A stretch of 64,000 bases of DNA, taken from Carya illinoinensis. Its lineage: Eukaryota; Streptophyta; Magnoliopsida; Fagales; Juglandaceae. Shown one piece after another: positions 11,962 to 24,387 of this stretch (positions are counted from its first letter, which is position 1; every line of letters starts with the position of its first letter). The notes beneath the pieces are model-generated. The model was not told the origin of the DNA. It did no database searches and saw only the letters and a list, made by a program, of their open reading frames with translations. The stretch covers positions 17,676,001 through 17,740,000 of the forward strand of contig NC_056755.1 in assembly GCF_018687715.1 (NCBI RefSeq), read 5' to 3'. A program made the translations under genes and the position numbers.

Positions 11962-13216
11962 CTTTGATTACTCCAGCATCATGGGTCGCTGGTGCCTCAT
12001 CATCCACCTCTCCGGGTGTGACAGCATAAACCAGGGCTTGCACTGCTTGTCTCGGGTTGGTTCTTCCACCGTGTCTACCTCCACGGCTTCCTTGAACTCT
12101 GACGGGGCAATCCCGAGCAATATGTCCCACTTGGCCGCACCGGTAACACTAGGGTCCGCTACTCGTCCGACACTCGCCCTCATGAGCTCTATTACAAGCT
12201 CCACAAACAGGCACACGTCCTCCCATGCGAACACTTGAGGATGCTTGAGGTCGAGTTCCGGTGCGCTGAACGAATTTCTGGGGCGAACCCGAGCTGCTTC
12301 CTTCACCAGAGAAACTCCGCCTCTTATGCCCTGGAGGGGAGCCCATACTCAGATTATTTTCCCGCTCTACAAGGGTGGCCACATCCACTAACTCCTGAAA
12401 AGTGGATATCCGATGGCTGACCACCATACGGCGTATGTCATGACGCAGCCCCTCCTGGAAACGATCTGCTCGCATCTCCTCAGTGGCGACAAGGTGAGGA
12501 GCAAACCGCTCAAGTTCTATGAACCTCCGGGCGTACTGTTCCACTGTCGCGCCCCCTTGGACCAGATTGGAGAACTCTCTTGCCTTTTGCTTCCTTACCG
12601 ATGCGGGAAAGAAGCGGTCATTGAACTCCTTCTTGAAACGCTGCCAGGTCACCGCAGCGAAAGATCCCAGTTCAGATTCCAACAGCACCCTCTTGGTATC
12701 CCACCAATCAGAAGCGGTACCTTGCAAGAGATAGCTGGCGTAGAGTACTTGCTGTGCCTCAGTGCACCCACACACCTCAAAAGTTTTCTCCAGATCTTTG
12801 ATCCATTTTCCAGCCTGAAGTGGATCCTCATTTCTAGTGAAGTGTGGAGTCCTATGCGCCAGGAAGCGCTCATAGGTACATCCGGCTTGCACCATGCTAC
12901 TGGACCCTCCTGGATACATCCAAGGCCCTCCCTGATATGGCCAAGGACCTCCTGGTTGTGGCCAATACCCTCCTTGTTGCGGACAAGGCTCTCCTGACGG
13001 TGGATAAGGTCCTCCTGATGGTGGACAAGGCCCTCCTGATGGTGGCCAAGGACCCCATTGTTGCGGCCAAGGTCCTTGTTGTGGCCAAGGCCCTGCCTGT
13101 TGAGACCTCGCACTCTGCTGCATAAATTCTGTCATCTGCCGAATGGCTTCGGCTATGGAGTCATCCCTGGAGGTATTGTCCCGTGACTCCTGAGTATTTT
13201 TCCTTGGTCTCCCCAT
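11951..13216 (-). pseudogene. gag: Gag of A, with one premature stop
   Basis: It starts at MGRPRKNTQE (ATG at 13216). A variable Pro/Gly/Gln-rich tandem repeat follows (about 12890-13100), then the retrotransposon Gag core (segments such as RRFIELERFAPHL and FQELVDVATLVEREN). A CCHC zinc knuckle, CYRCGQVGHIARDCP, lies near 12105-12148. A TAG at 12149-12151 immediately before the knuckle interrupts the frame. Downstream the frame reopens to the normal Gag end, GVIKGMD, with a stop at 11951. Gag forms the particle that packages the element RNA. Confidence 0.9.
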
Positions 13217-13481
13217 AATCCTGCCACAACACCACTCTTGACCCTCCTTTAAGAAAACAAATAAAACCATCATAAAACCAACAAAACAAAAACAACACTA
13301 CACAGCAAGAAACAAAAGAAACCAACATGCAAAAACATAACTAAATAAATAAAAACAAGCAAACAAGCTCACACAAATAAAACAAATAAAACAACTATAC
13401 TTAACATAAATTTTAAAACACAACTAAAAAAAACATTCTGGTACTACCTACGGAACACGTGGTTTTACCCAGAGCCCAACC

Positions 13482-13493
13482 GCTCTGATACCA
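13482..13493 (-). promoter_or_regulatory. Primer-binding site of A (initiator-methionine tRNA)
   Basis: The minus strand reads tggtatcagagc two bases inside the 5' LTR. This is the exact canonical plant primer site. Confidence 0.93.
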
Positions 13494-13495
13494 CC

Positions 13496-15549
13496 TGTGA
13501 CGCCCCCAAATCTCCACGCCCGAATACGGGGAAATCGAGACGTCCGGATGGTGACAACCCGGGTCACTATCCTATCGACGGGTGCCAAGTGTGTGCAAAG
13601 GTAACATATGTGCACAAGAAGCACGCAGCGGATAACGAAAGTCATAACTAAGTACCAGAATTTTTCTTAACGTAATACAAGCTGTTTAAAACGTACATAG
13701 ATAAAATATTACAAAAACACAAATACAGTTTTAAACAAATATAAAACATAGCATCAGCAACCCGGCGGAGCCGCATCCTCGGGCTCAGCCTCCTCCTCTT
13801 CGTCCTCTAACTCTGCACCAAAAGTTACGAAACCAAGAATGGTATCGCAGGTAAGTAAAACCCAAACACTACCAGATAAAAACACATAAAACTCAAACAA
13901 GATGCATGAAACATGCCCAATGCACAAAGCCCATAAAACACAAGTTTTCCACACACGCCAAAAACCCATTTGGCCCAAAAACACACAACCTTTCTAACTA
14001 ACACGCCAAAAGTCACATTTGGCCCAATATCTCGCCAAAAGTCCATTTGGCCCAATACCACGCCAAAAGTCCCATTTGGCCTCTCAAACCATTATCCAAT
14101 TTTAACCGCATGCACCATGACCTCCCCTAGGGGTCATCCGCACACCCTGGCTCCAGTGCCACACCGCAGAGTACCACCACGCGTGTGACACCTAACAAGC
14201 GATGCCCAGTTCCGCACCCCGCGCGTGCGTAGCCAAGCATCCTCTAGCCCTCACCAGCGAAGGGCCACGGAGTCGGTGCGTAGGGCGATGCCCGGTTCCG
14301 CGCCCGGCGCGTTCGTAGCCAAGCAACCCCTAGCCCCCGCTCCCGTCGTCTAGCGACAACTCAGGGGACATCACTCAGTTTATTCCCCTCCCGAGTGACC
14401 AGAGGAGCTCCACCGGGATAACACCCCATCCCGGCTTGGGGTCGTGATACACACGCACCCGTAAAACCACTCACGCCAATACACAGGCTTTTCACACAAT
14501 TCCACAAACACACGTGCATGCACCATGCAATGCCATAACAATGCATAATAAAATAATCAAACAACATAAAACAATTAAACAGACAACTCCGTCCTCTATC
14601 CATCCGACCCCCGAAACTCCTCGGACTCAGTCCGGAATCAACAACCAACAACAGTAAATAAATTGAATGAGCGATATATATTTAAATCTGAAAATAGGGT
14701 TTGGAAAATACTTACAGCGCTATACAATAATTTTAGAAAACAAGCGGCGTTGCAAACGGCGACGGAAAAGCAACGTCACAGTGAAAATTCACTGTGGCCG
14801 TGGGTTTGAAAAAATCCACTTTTGAACGGGGACAAACTAGGACACGAAAATGATAGGGAATGGTCTAGGGATGGTTGTGAAGCTATTGGAAGTGGTGGTT
14901 GGCCGTGGGTGGCGGCGGAATCGCCGGAAATGGCCGGAAAACGCAAATCGGAAACTAAGCTTGTAGGAGCTGTTCCGGTGGTCGTTGGAGGCCGGAAATG
15001 GGTGGGTTAGAACGGCAAGGGACCGGTGATGAAGTGGTGAAGAAATGGTGGCCGGAGGTGGAGCGACGGCGGCGGATCGGAGCAAAATCCGTGGGACTTC
15101 AAATGGCTTTTCCGGCCAAACGGCCGGCCGGCAGGGGAAGATATTTGGTGGGAAGGTGCACCGGAGGGAGGGGGTTCGAACGAGACCGGCGGTGGGCCAA
15201 ACGATGGCCGGACGGCGGCGGTCTGGGCTGTTGAAGTTTCCGGCCGTGGGTGAGGAGAGAGAAGAGAGAGAGAGAGATCGGGGGGGGGGGTCGAGCGGGA
15301 AGGCAGGAGGAAAAGAAAAAAGATGTAAAAAGAAATGAGGTCCAATCCTCATTTCGGAAAACACGCCGATAAGAGATTAAAAAAAAATATAAAACAACTA
15401 AAAGGAATAAAACACAACATCAAATAAATTAAATTAAATTAAAAACTAATTTTAAAAAACGCAATTAAATTAAAATAATTAAACTAATATATTAATTAAA
15501 ATAAAAACAATTATTTCAGCAAAAATACACTCAAAAGCGGGTCATCACA
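13496..15549 (-). repeat. 5' LTR of element A
   Basis: 2054 bp, nearly identical to 6229-8363. The main difference is the near loss of the purine-only tract, which is reduced to a short aaaagaaaaaag at 15311-15322. Confidence 0.95.
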
Positions 15550-18500
15550 TAGTGGATGTTCAAGACATATGATGAGAGACAAGACTAAGTTCTTTGATCT
15601 TAAATCTAAAGAAGAAAGACACGTGACATTTGGAGACAAATCGAAAGGGAAGATCGTGAGAATATGTAAAATTGGTAATGAATCTTTTCTCCTAATTGAA
15701 GATGTTCTACTTGTTGAAGGTTTAAAACATAATCTTTTATGTATAAGTCAATTATGTGATAAACGATTTACGGTTACTTTCAAAATGAATAAGTGCATTA
15801 TTTTGAATGATTATAATTGTAATATTTGTTTTATTACTTTTAGAAGCAACAATGTTTATACAATCGATTTTAAAGAAATTACCTCACAAAATGCTATTTA
15901 TTTTTTAACTCAAAATGAAACTAGTTGACTATGACATAGAAGACTAGGTCATGCCTACATAGAACTTATTTCTAAATTTTCAAAAAATGATCTTGTGAGA
16001 GATTTACCAAAGGCAAATTTTCTTAAAGACAAACTTTGTGATGCATGCCAATTTGGTAAATAAACAAAAATTTCTTTTAAAACCAAGAAACATATTTCCA
16101 CTACTAGACCACTACAACTGATACACATGAATCTTTTTGGATCAAATAGAATTGCAAGTCTAGGAGGAAGATATTTTACATTTGTTATTGTTGATGATTT
16201 CTCTAGATATACTTGGGTCATCTTTCTTGCTCATAAAGATGAGGTACAAAATGCCTTTACCAAGTTATGCAAGAGAATTCAAGTATCTGAAGTGATAGGG
16301 AAAAAGAGTTTGTTAATAAAAATATTGAAACATTTTATGATAAAAATGGTTTTGTACATAATTTTTCTACTCCTTGAACTCCTCAACAAAACGGAGTATT
16401 AGAGAGGAAAAATAGATCTCTTCAAGAGATGGCAAGAACAATGCTTAATGAGAACAACTTACCTAGTTATTTTTGGGTCGAAGCCGTAAGTACTGCATGT
16501 TATGTTATAAATAGAGTTATGCTAAGGTCTAAGTTAAATAAAATCCCTTATGAGCTTTGGAATGAGAAAAAGCCTAACATTGGTTATTTTCATATATTTG
16601 GATGCAAATGTTTTATTTTGAATGACAGAGACAATTTAGGTAAATTTAATGCAAAATTTGATGAACGTATTTTTTTCGGGTATTCTACTAATAGTAAAGC
16701 TTATAAAGTATTCAATAAAAAGATTTTCACTGTACAAGAATCTATACATATAGTATTTGATGAATCTAATTCTCTATTATCCAATAAATCTATTGATGAA
16801 GATACATGAGGTATAAAGAATACGGAAAGTCTCAATCTCAACAAAGAGAACACAATAGAGGAAGTTCAACATGGAAATATCAGGAAAGATCATCAAAATT
16901 TAGTACAAGATGCAACCAAACAATGAAAATTTGTGAAAGATCATCCAGTGAAACAAATTTTGAGAGAACCTTCACAAGGTGTAAGTACTCGATCATCTAT
17001 TAGAAATATTTGCAATCATACTACTTTTCTATCTTAAATTGAACCCAAAAATATTGATGAAACACTTCTTGATGAATCTTGGATTCTAGCTATGCAAGAA
17101 GAGTTGAATCAATTTGAAAGAAATGATGTTTGGACACTTGTTCCTAGACCTAAAAAGTATACTATTATTGGAACAAAATGGGTTTTTAGAAACAAGAAAG
17201 ATGAGTCTGGAGTCATTACTAGAATAGGGCTCGACTTGTAACCCAAAGTTTCAATCGAGAAGAAGGAATCGATTATGATGAAACATATGCAATAGTCGCA
17301 AGATTAGAACCTATTTGAATGCTGCTTGCATATGCTTGTTATAAAAATTTCAAACTTTTTTAAATGGATGTTAAAAGTGTTTTCTTAAATGCTTTTATAA
17401 ATGAAGAGGTATATGTTGAGTAACCTCCAGGTTTTGAAAATCATATTTCCCCAAATCATGTTTTCAAACTCACAAAAGCATTATATGGACTTAAACAAGC
17501 TCCTAAAACTTGATACGAAAGATTCAGTGGTTTCTTGATTGAAAAAGGTTTTTCAAGAGGAAAAATCGATGCAACTCTTTTTATTAAATATGAAAATGAT
17601 GATATTTTTTTTATTCAGATTTATGTTGATGATATAATATTCGGTGCTACTAATGAAAATATGTATAAGGTTTTTGCTAAGACTATGCTAGAAGAATTTG
17701 AAATGAGCATGATGGGAGAACTTACATTCTTTCTCAGATTGCAAATTAAGCAAGCAAAAAATGGGACATTTATCAATCAATCAAAATATATTAAAGAATT
17801 ACTGAAGAAGTTTGGAATGGAAGGTGTTAAGGAAATTGGAACACCAATGAGCCCATCAACTAAACTTGATAAAAATGAAATCGGTAAGTCAGTTGGCTCA
17901 AAGGTATATTGAGGTATGATTGGTTGTTTATTATATTTGACAACCAATAGACCAGATATTATATTTAGTGTGTATTTATGTGCACGCTTTCAATCATCTC
18001 CAAAAGAATCTCATTTAATTGCCATTAAGCGCATTCTTAGATGTCTTAGTTGTACAATTAACCTAGGGTTATGGTACCCTAAACACACATCTTTCAATCT
18101 AATCAGTTACACATATACTGATTATGCTGGTTGTAAAATAGATCGAAAAAACATTAGTGGAGCATGCCATTTCTTAGGTCATACACTAGTTTCCTGGTTT
18201 AGTAAAAAACAAAATTTTGTTGCACCATCTACTGCTGAGGTAGAATATGTTGCTGCGTGTAGTTGTTGTGCTTAAGTTCTTTACATGAAGCAACAACTTG
18301 AAGATTTTAAATTCATGTATAATCACATTCCAATCAAATGTGATAATACAAGTGTTATAAATCTTTCAAAGAACCCAATACAATATTCTAGAATTAAGCA
18401 TATTGAAATAAGATATCATTTTCTTCAAGATCATATGTAGAAAGGCGATAGTACTAGAGTTCACAAACACACACGATCAGTTAGCAGATATTTTCACAAA

Positions 18501-18573
18501 ATCTTTACCAGATGATAGATTATGTATGATTAGAAGAGAAATATGTATGATGCATGTTATGAATATCTCTTAA
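15550..18573 (+). pseudogene. Copia Pol of F after element A: protease remainder, integrase, RT, RNase H
   Basis: The frame resumes in the protease (CSRHMMRD) right after element A. It then shows the integrase zinc finger (HRRLGHA, CDACQFGK) and core (VIVDDFSRYTWVIF). The copia reverse transcriptase has the active site YVDDIIFG (near 17622) and segments such as ALYGLKQAP. RNase H follows (STAEVEYVAAC), ending at LADIFTKSLPDDR with a stop at 18571-18573. Many stops replace expected residues, including TGA for Trp before HRRLGH and before YERF, and TAA for Gln before MDVK and PPGF. Frameshifts occur in integrase. It is nonfunctional. Confidence 0.92.
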
Positions 18574-18619
18574 AAGATAAACCAGAGTCAATAAAAATAG
18601 AGAGATTTTTTAAATACTT

Positions 18620-19055
18620 TTACATAAACTTGAGATTCTTAGTCTCATGTTTGAAACGCTCATTCTCTTTGTACAATATCATGTCATCTCTATCCATGGG
18701 AACTAGTAAGTGGAATGAAAAATCTAATAGAAATTTCAACTGTTTATTCTTCTACCGTATGATTCCTTCCCTTATGTGAGACTTTTGAACAATTCATTGA
18801 AGTACAACAATTTGTTCTTTAAGCTTTTCAATCTCATGGTATCTGACTTGTACCCGCTGTAAAAAAACAATAGAGGATGAGTAACGAGTCCCAAGACTAA
18901 CCAAGTCATAGATAGCATCGGAATATGATTTTATTAGCCAAATTATTATTTTCTTACTGCAACATGATACCAATGACAGTTGCAGAAAGGACAGGAGGTT
19001 GAGATGCAAAATACCTCATAGATATATCTAGAGAAATGTTAGAAGAATGAGCCAT
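18620..19055 (-). pseudogene. Antisense coiled-coil gene in copia F, degenerate, homologous to the gene at 56847-57275
   Basis: On the minus strand, ATG at 19055 opens a frame beginning MAHSSN and containing MRYFASQPPVLSA. After one stop and one frameshift it continues with IYDLVSLGTRYSSSIV and IEKLKEQIVVLQ. After further breaks comes a C-terminal part, VPMDRDDMILYKENERFK, and a stop at 18620-18622. The gene at 56847-57275 aligns over the whole length: it starts MAQQSS, shares LVSLGTRYSS exactly and has TPLDRRGMQIFEEQERLK at the end. The gene lies between the pol stop (18573) and the polypurine tract, opposite in direction to pol, where SIRE elements may carry an extra env-like frame. The function is unknown; the second half looks helical and coiled-coil-like. 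Confidence 0.85.
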
Positions 19056-19159
19056 TGAGAAAAGAACTGAAAGCTTAAAATGAAAATGTTGAAAGAATGC
19101 AAATGAGTTATAGAGATGAGATTAAGATTGGATGTGAATTTGATGAATCTTAAGACTGA

Positions 19160-19167
19160 TTTTATAG
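19160..19167 (-). promoter_or_regulatory. TATA box of the antisense gene in F
   Basis: The minus strand reads ctataaaa, 105 nt upstream of the ATG at 19055. The homologue in the hAT element has ctataaaag at 101 nt from its ATG, so the spacing is conserved. Confidence 0.6.
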
Positions 19168-19537
19168 GATATCAAATGGGTGAAAATGATCATATTTTTT
19201 TAAAATCAACCCTTAATCTTGTTTGTCAACAATATCAGACGATTGTTCAAGTCTACAGCCACACTTGTCGGATCACCGGTGGCTCCAATTTTTCAACTAT
19301 CTACAGTGTGTACTAACACACTGTTTTCTTCAGTCCATTTACTTGCTGTAGATCCTTTTTAATGATGCCAAAAGGATGAGAAGTTTTAGACTAGAACATT
19401 AACATTGTTTGAATTGCTAAACTTGTTATATATGCTTGAAATTATATTTATACTTTTGCTTGAAAAGCTAACGCACATTCTCAGGGGAGCTTAAATATTA
19501 ATACAGGTTTCAGGTTTTATCAAGTATTTGTCATCAT

Positions 19538-19551
19538 AAAAAAGGGGGAGA
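19538..19551 (+). promoter_or_regulatory. Polypurine tract of F
   Basis: aaaaaagggggaga sits one base before the 3' LTR start at 19553, as expected for plus-strand priming. Confidence 0.85.
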
Positions 19552-19552
19552 T

Positions 19553-20811
19553 TGTTGAATTTAAGGTTTCAAGTTTTGTGTAATGTATCTACACATGAAT
19601 TTTGATGATAACAAATGAATTCAAACAATAAAAGAATCTCAAACTCAAATTATCTACATAATGAAGTCAAGCACATCAAGGAACCAAACATGAGCAAAAA
19701 AGGAACAAGTTCACATTAAAGTTATAGAGTAATATTGTAAATCTCTTAAAAATTTGAAATTAGGATTAAGACTCAAAATTAATATTTTATCAAATTAATA
19801 TTTTATCATAAAGCATTAAAAAACATTTTTCGCATGTGCATGAATATTTTGAAAATTAAATTTGAAAATTTTGAAAGATAATTGATTGTCATCTTTCACA
19901 TGTGCATTACATGATTAAAGGTTTGAATTTTGAAAATATTAAAAATGATTGATTGTCATATTTCATATATGCATGTTTTATTTGAATGTTTTCAAAAGTG
20001 ATTGATGTTTTTTTTTACTTTTGCAAAAGGTGTTTTTGTTTGAAATATTTGTAAAGTAAAGTGTGCTCCTTTTGTCATATGCAAAAAGTAAAAAGATTAG
20101 ATTTGAATTTTTTGAAAAGTAAAGTGTGCTCCTTTTATCATATGCCAAAAGTAAAAAATTAGGTTTGAAATTTTTGAAAAGTGAATGATGTTGTATTTGA
20201 CATGTGAATCTTTTTAAATTTAAATATGAAGTCTCATATGTCTATAAATAGATCATTTGAAGGCTTCACATTTATAACACCAAGAGCATACAACATTCAT
20301 TCAAACTTTCATTCTCTCTTCTCTAAGCATTGGGTTTTAATCCTTATTCATTTTGAAAGATATATAGTTTGCGTTGTATTGTTCTTATTTCACTCATTGA
20401 AGAGTGTTTTTTGATAACCTACCCACTATCAGCTCTTGTATCAGTAAAATGATGTGTATAATCCTTATGTGTGTATAAAGTGTTCTACACAGGAAATAAT
20501 TGAATCACCACGTATAAGGTGATTACAAGTGTAGAGGGTGTTTTACACAGATCCTTTGTAACGGTATTATTCAAAGGTGTAATAGGTTTCTATCTCCACC
20601 TGAAGGAAGTTACATAGTGAATTTGGAGATCATCAAGGGGTAGCTTGAGGCAAGGACATAGGCAGTGGAGTCGAACCTCGTTAACATACTGAGTTTGCTT
20701 CTCTCTTATATTTATTGTTTATATTTTATATTGTATATTTGATTTATAATTGTTATTTTTTTTAAATACAACTTAATTCACCTCCTTCTTGTGTTAGTCA
20801 TCTAGGCAACA
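19553..20811 (+). repeat. 3' LTR of copia element F
   Basis: Starts tgttgaat and ends ggcaaca, homologous to 3085-4428 throughout. It is followed at once by the target duplication aggtt. Confidence 0.93.
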
Positions 20812-20829
20812 AGGTTATATCTAATTATA

Positions 20830-23398
20830 TTTTTGGTTAAACATTATTCTTTTTGCTTATTGAGATGTAAAATTGCTAATTAAGTTTTTATATTCAAGTT
20901 CTTCTAATATCTCATTCTCAATTGATAATATGACTAGTCCCTTTAATCTTTCAATCTTTTATGAGACGTTGTTGATCTTAGATAAGATTTTATCAAATTT
21001 AATTTTGAAAAACTTCTTTTTACAAAAACAACAATAATAAGTATTGTCAATAAGATTCTATAAGCGATAGATGCATTTGGAAAGGAATTAAGTCTTTTTA
21101 TATAATTTAATATATCAATCGGAGTGCTTTCTACTATTAGTAAAGTTTTTTTTTTAACTTTTAGTTTAGAAAATAAATTTAAACCATCAATATCATATTT
21201 CAAAAAGCTTTCAAGACTAAGGCTTTTTTTTTTTTTTTTTTGCAAACTACCAACATCAAGTGATTTTATTTTTTTGAAATTAAATAAAAATAAAAAATAT
21301 TTTCATATATTTGAAATTGATCAAACCTATTTTGAATTGAAGAAATTGCTTGATCTACTATAGATAAGAAATAATTAATTTTAAAAGATTTTTCAACAGA
21401 TTGTGTTATTTCTTTGTTGACATTTTCATCAAACTACTCTTTTCTATAAATTGTTCACTTTTTTCTAAATACAAGTTTTATTTCCTTACTAATTGCAATC
21501 TCTTTCGATGAAATCATAACAGATTTAAATATATTTTCTCTATAATATTAAAAAAAAAAAGATATTTCAACTGATCAATGACAACATATATATGCATATA
21601 TTTTGACTGCATATTTTTACTTACAGTATTGACCACAAATAATATATTAAACCATATAGTCATGCCTAATATGAATTCAAAGTTCTTAATTTCTTAAGCT
21701 ACTAAACAATTAGTTTCACTTTTTGTTTTAGGATCTTCAGTCTTTTTTGCTAATCGCAATAAAGCTTCTCTTATTTTTGGAGTTAGGAATTTTATTACTT
21801 TGATACTTTCAATTTGACTTTCCTAACGTGTTTGTGAGACTGGCTCAAGAGTTAGAATTGATACATTATCTTATAAAATTTTCCATCGCTTTGTTGATGA
21901 AGAAAACAAAGAATAAATATGTTAGACTATTCCAAAAAATGAAATAACTTGAGGACAAGAATTAACCATGTCACATATAACAGGATTAAAATTATGACAA
22001 CTACATGGCGTGTAAAATGCTTTGGGGTTTGCATCAAGTAATCATCTTTGCACCCCTTGCTCTTTGCCTTTCATATTAGACTCATTATCATAACTCTGTC
22101 CTCGAACATTATTAATATCAAATTCAAGATTTTTTTATTGCATCTAATAATTCACTGAAAATACATTTTTCACTAGTATCATCTACTTTAATAAATTCTA
22201 GAAAATGTTCTTCTATTTTTATTGGGTTTATTGAAATATTAACATATATTAGTACAATAGACATTCGTTCTTGATGACTTGCATATGGAGTACAATCAAG
22301 TATAATTGAAAAATATTTTGCTTGATTTTTTTAATAATATGATTTTTAAGTTCAGTTGCTAGCAAATTTATTAATTCATTTTGTATATTATGCCCAAGAT
22401 AATGATTATGAATTTCACCATCTTGAATACGTTGAATGTGTTATTGCATTACTGGATCAAACTTAGAAATCATCTCAATCAGATTTAAAAAATTTCCATT
22501 ATTTTCTTGATAGATCTTTTTATTTTGTCCTCAATATGGTAAATTATTTTTATCAAAGGTTTTTACTACAACAAAAATTCTCAGTAATACTTTTTTCCAA
22601 TGATTTTTTTTTTGTTAATTTGTTCTTGGACCTTTTTATCAATTGTTTTATTTTTTAATAATCTCATTTCTAAATCAAGCCAAGCAGTCATGTTAATAAT
22701 ATGTTCATTGGTTGTTTCATAGATTTTAAGCTTAGCATTGAGATTTTTCTAGTCATCAGTTCCTTCATTAGCTAGTTGATTTATACTAGTCTTTGAATTA
22801 AACAACTTGCAACAAAAGCAAAATACTTTATTCAAGTCTTTTTAATACACTAACTATTTTCCATCATATTTCTCCCTATTTGACAAGTTTCATATATAAT
22901 ATGTAGTAGAAAAATGTCTAGAGTTCTCATCCTTAGGAAAATTTATATGGCTATATCTAATTGGACCATTTTCTACTAATAAATCTCTTAATTTTGTATT
23001 AACGTGTTTCCATTGAGCAAGGTCATAAATATTTGAAGGAATACAATCAAATATACTCTGGGTATTTTTATTTTCTTCTACGCTTTTCTCAAATTCTTCC
23101 TCAAGAATTGTAGCAGTACATACTTGAGCATTATCCTTAGATCCCTTTGGTTGAATTGTTTCATTATCTCCATATCTTTTTTGTTGTATTTCTTAATTTA
23201 TTATATTATCTTTTGGTCCTTTTTGGTATATTTCTTCATCATCTATAAATGCTTCACCTAAATTTTCTTTTATATTTTGTTTATTGTTAGTAACAAATTT
23301 ATTTAAAGATTATTTTTGGGATTTAATCAATTTTTCTATTCTTCTATTTTTTTTTTTTTAAGTTTTTCATATTCAGATGCATATTTTCTATTAGACAT
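20830..23398 (-). pseudogene. hAT transposase of ZMYM1/TTF zinc-finger type, degenerate
   Basis: On the minus strand the frame opens MSNRKYASEYEKLKKKK at 23398. It continues through a TTF-type zinc-finger region (NREKYDGK, then VFCFCCKLFNSK near 22800), the DUF4371-like and catalytic region (VRGQSYDNESNMKGKEQG near 22090), and a C-terminal dimerisation-like end (SIENEILEELEYKNLI near 20900). Numerous frameshifts and stops break it. Such genes encode the transposase of a plant hAT subgroup and are often annotated as zinc finger MYM-type protein 1-like. A T homopolymer near 23348 causes one early frameshift. Confidence 0.8.
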
Positions 23399-24387
23399 AT
23401 TTTATAGTAAAAAAGAGCAATATCTATTATATAAATTCTATTATGCTTATGAATATTCTAAAATAAAATAAATATTAACATAAAACAATTAAATCTGATT
23501 TAGCAAATGTGCTTCATTTTAATATAACAAATGAGCTCTACTCTTATATAAAACTGTTAATCTGCATAATAAAATAAAATATATTAATATTAATAATTAA
23601 AATCAAATAAATAAATTAAAATTAGAAAAATTGAAAAAAAAATTAAAAAAGAGTCAAGGAATACGTGGCCCTTGGGCCATGTGAATTCAAATTTCAATTG
23701 TTAAAGCTTTCAGTTGAAATGTTGAAGAAGAAGACAAAAAATAAAAAAATAAAAAAAATAAAAAAAATAAAAGGATGTTGACTGAGACTAGAAAATAGGG
23801 TCGACTGATCTACACAAACATGTTTTCTTTATAACCATAAAAGTTTATTGTGTAGTACTTGTATATATGAAACAAAATTTTCAGATTTATAAGATTACCT
23901 TTGGCTTCATCAACCACAACATAACAGAGACAACTGTTCAACGTCTGAAAGTGCAATCCTGCAATGGGAGAGGCTACCAATGCCCAAATGTGAGCAAAAT
24001 GAATGTAAGAGAGTTTGAGATTAGAGAAAGGAGTCTAGAGTGTAAGAGAGATGAAATAAAATTTGTATTTTCAGTCGTTTTAGGTATAAAAAGTGAGTTT
24101 TTATATGTTCTAAATTTTTTTGGACAGACATTACAACGTTTTTTTCTTAATTTATTGTGACTTTCGGCTTTTTCAAGTGAAGTTGCAAAGTTTATCTATT
24201 TGTTTCTTCTTCTTTTTTTAACCATAGAGTTGAGATTTTTTTTTTTTTTTTTTTTTTTTGTCTTGTTTATTTAGATGATTTGATTTTGAATTTTTTTAAT
24301 AACTAATTTTTTAGTATTTTTTTGGACATTTTTTCACTGTGCAGCCTTAGGCAACTATCTAACTCGCCTTGTGGATCAACCCGCCCT
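23399..24387. other. Untranslated 5' part of the hAT remnant
   Basis: AT-rich, with poly-A and poly-T runs (for example 24239-24259). A small open frame at 23867-24160 shows no recognisable protein. It lies between the transposase start and the proposed terminal repeat, so it is probably promoter and leader of the dead transposon. Confidence 0.45.

Larger units (their letters stand above)
6229..15549 (-). mobile_element. Ty3/gypsy Tekay-type chromovirus A, nearly complete
   Basis: On the plus strand the element begins tgtgacgccccc and ends gtcatcaca. It is flanked by the perfect duplication tagtg (6224-6228 and 15550-15554). Transcription is on the minus strand: 5' LTR 13496-15549, primer site, gag, a short intron-like gap, pol with protease, reverse transcriptase, RNase H, integrase and chromodomain, polypurine tract, 3' LTR 6229-8363. 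Only two nonsense codons are seen, one in gag and one in integrase. The LTRs are nearly identical apart from a purine-tract length change. It is the youngest and best-preserved element in the window. Confidence 0.96.
3085..20811 (+). mobile_element. Ty1/copia retrotransposon F (SIRE/Maximus-like), interrupted by element A
   Basis: The ends are tgttgaat and ggcaaca, flanked by the perfect 5-bp duplication aggtt (3080-3084 and 20812-20816). The order is 5' LTR, primer site, gag, protease, integrase, reverse transcriptase, RNase H, antisense gene, polypurine tract, 3' LTR. Integrase before reverse transcriptase defines Ty1/copia. The Gag, with its second zinc-knuckle-like segment before the protease, resembles the SIRE/Maximus lineage. 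About 9.3 kb in the middle (6229-15549) is the nested element A. The reading frame is broken by many stop codons and frameshifts, so F is not autonomous. Confidence 0.93.

Noticed and set aside
12413..12997. 194-codon plus-strand frame opposite gag, also at 33393-33977
   Set aside because: It is the reverse strand of the conserved Gag core, and its openness follows from Gag codon use.
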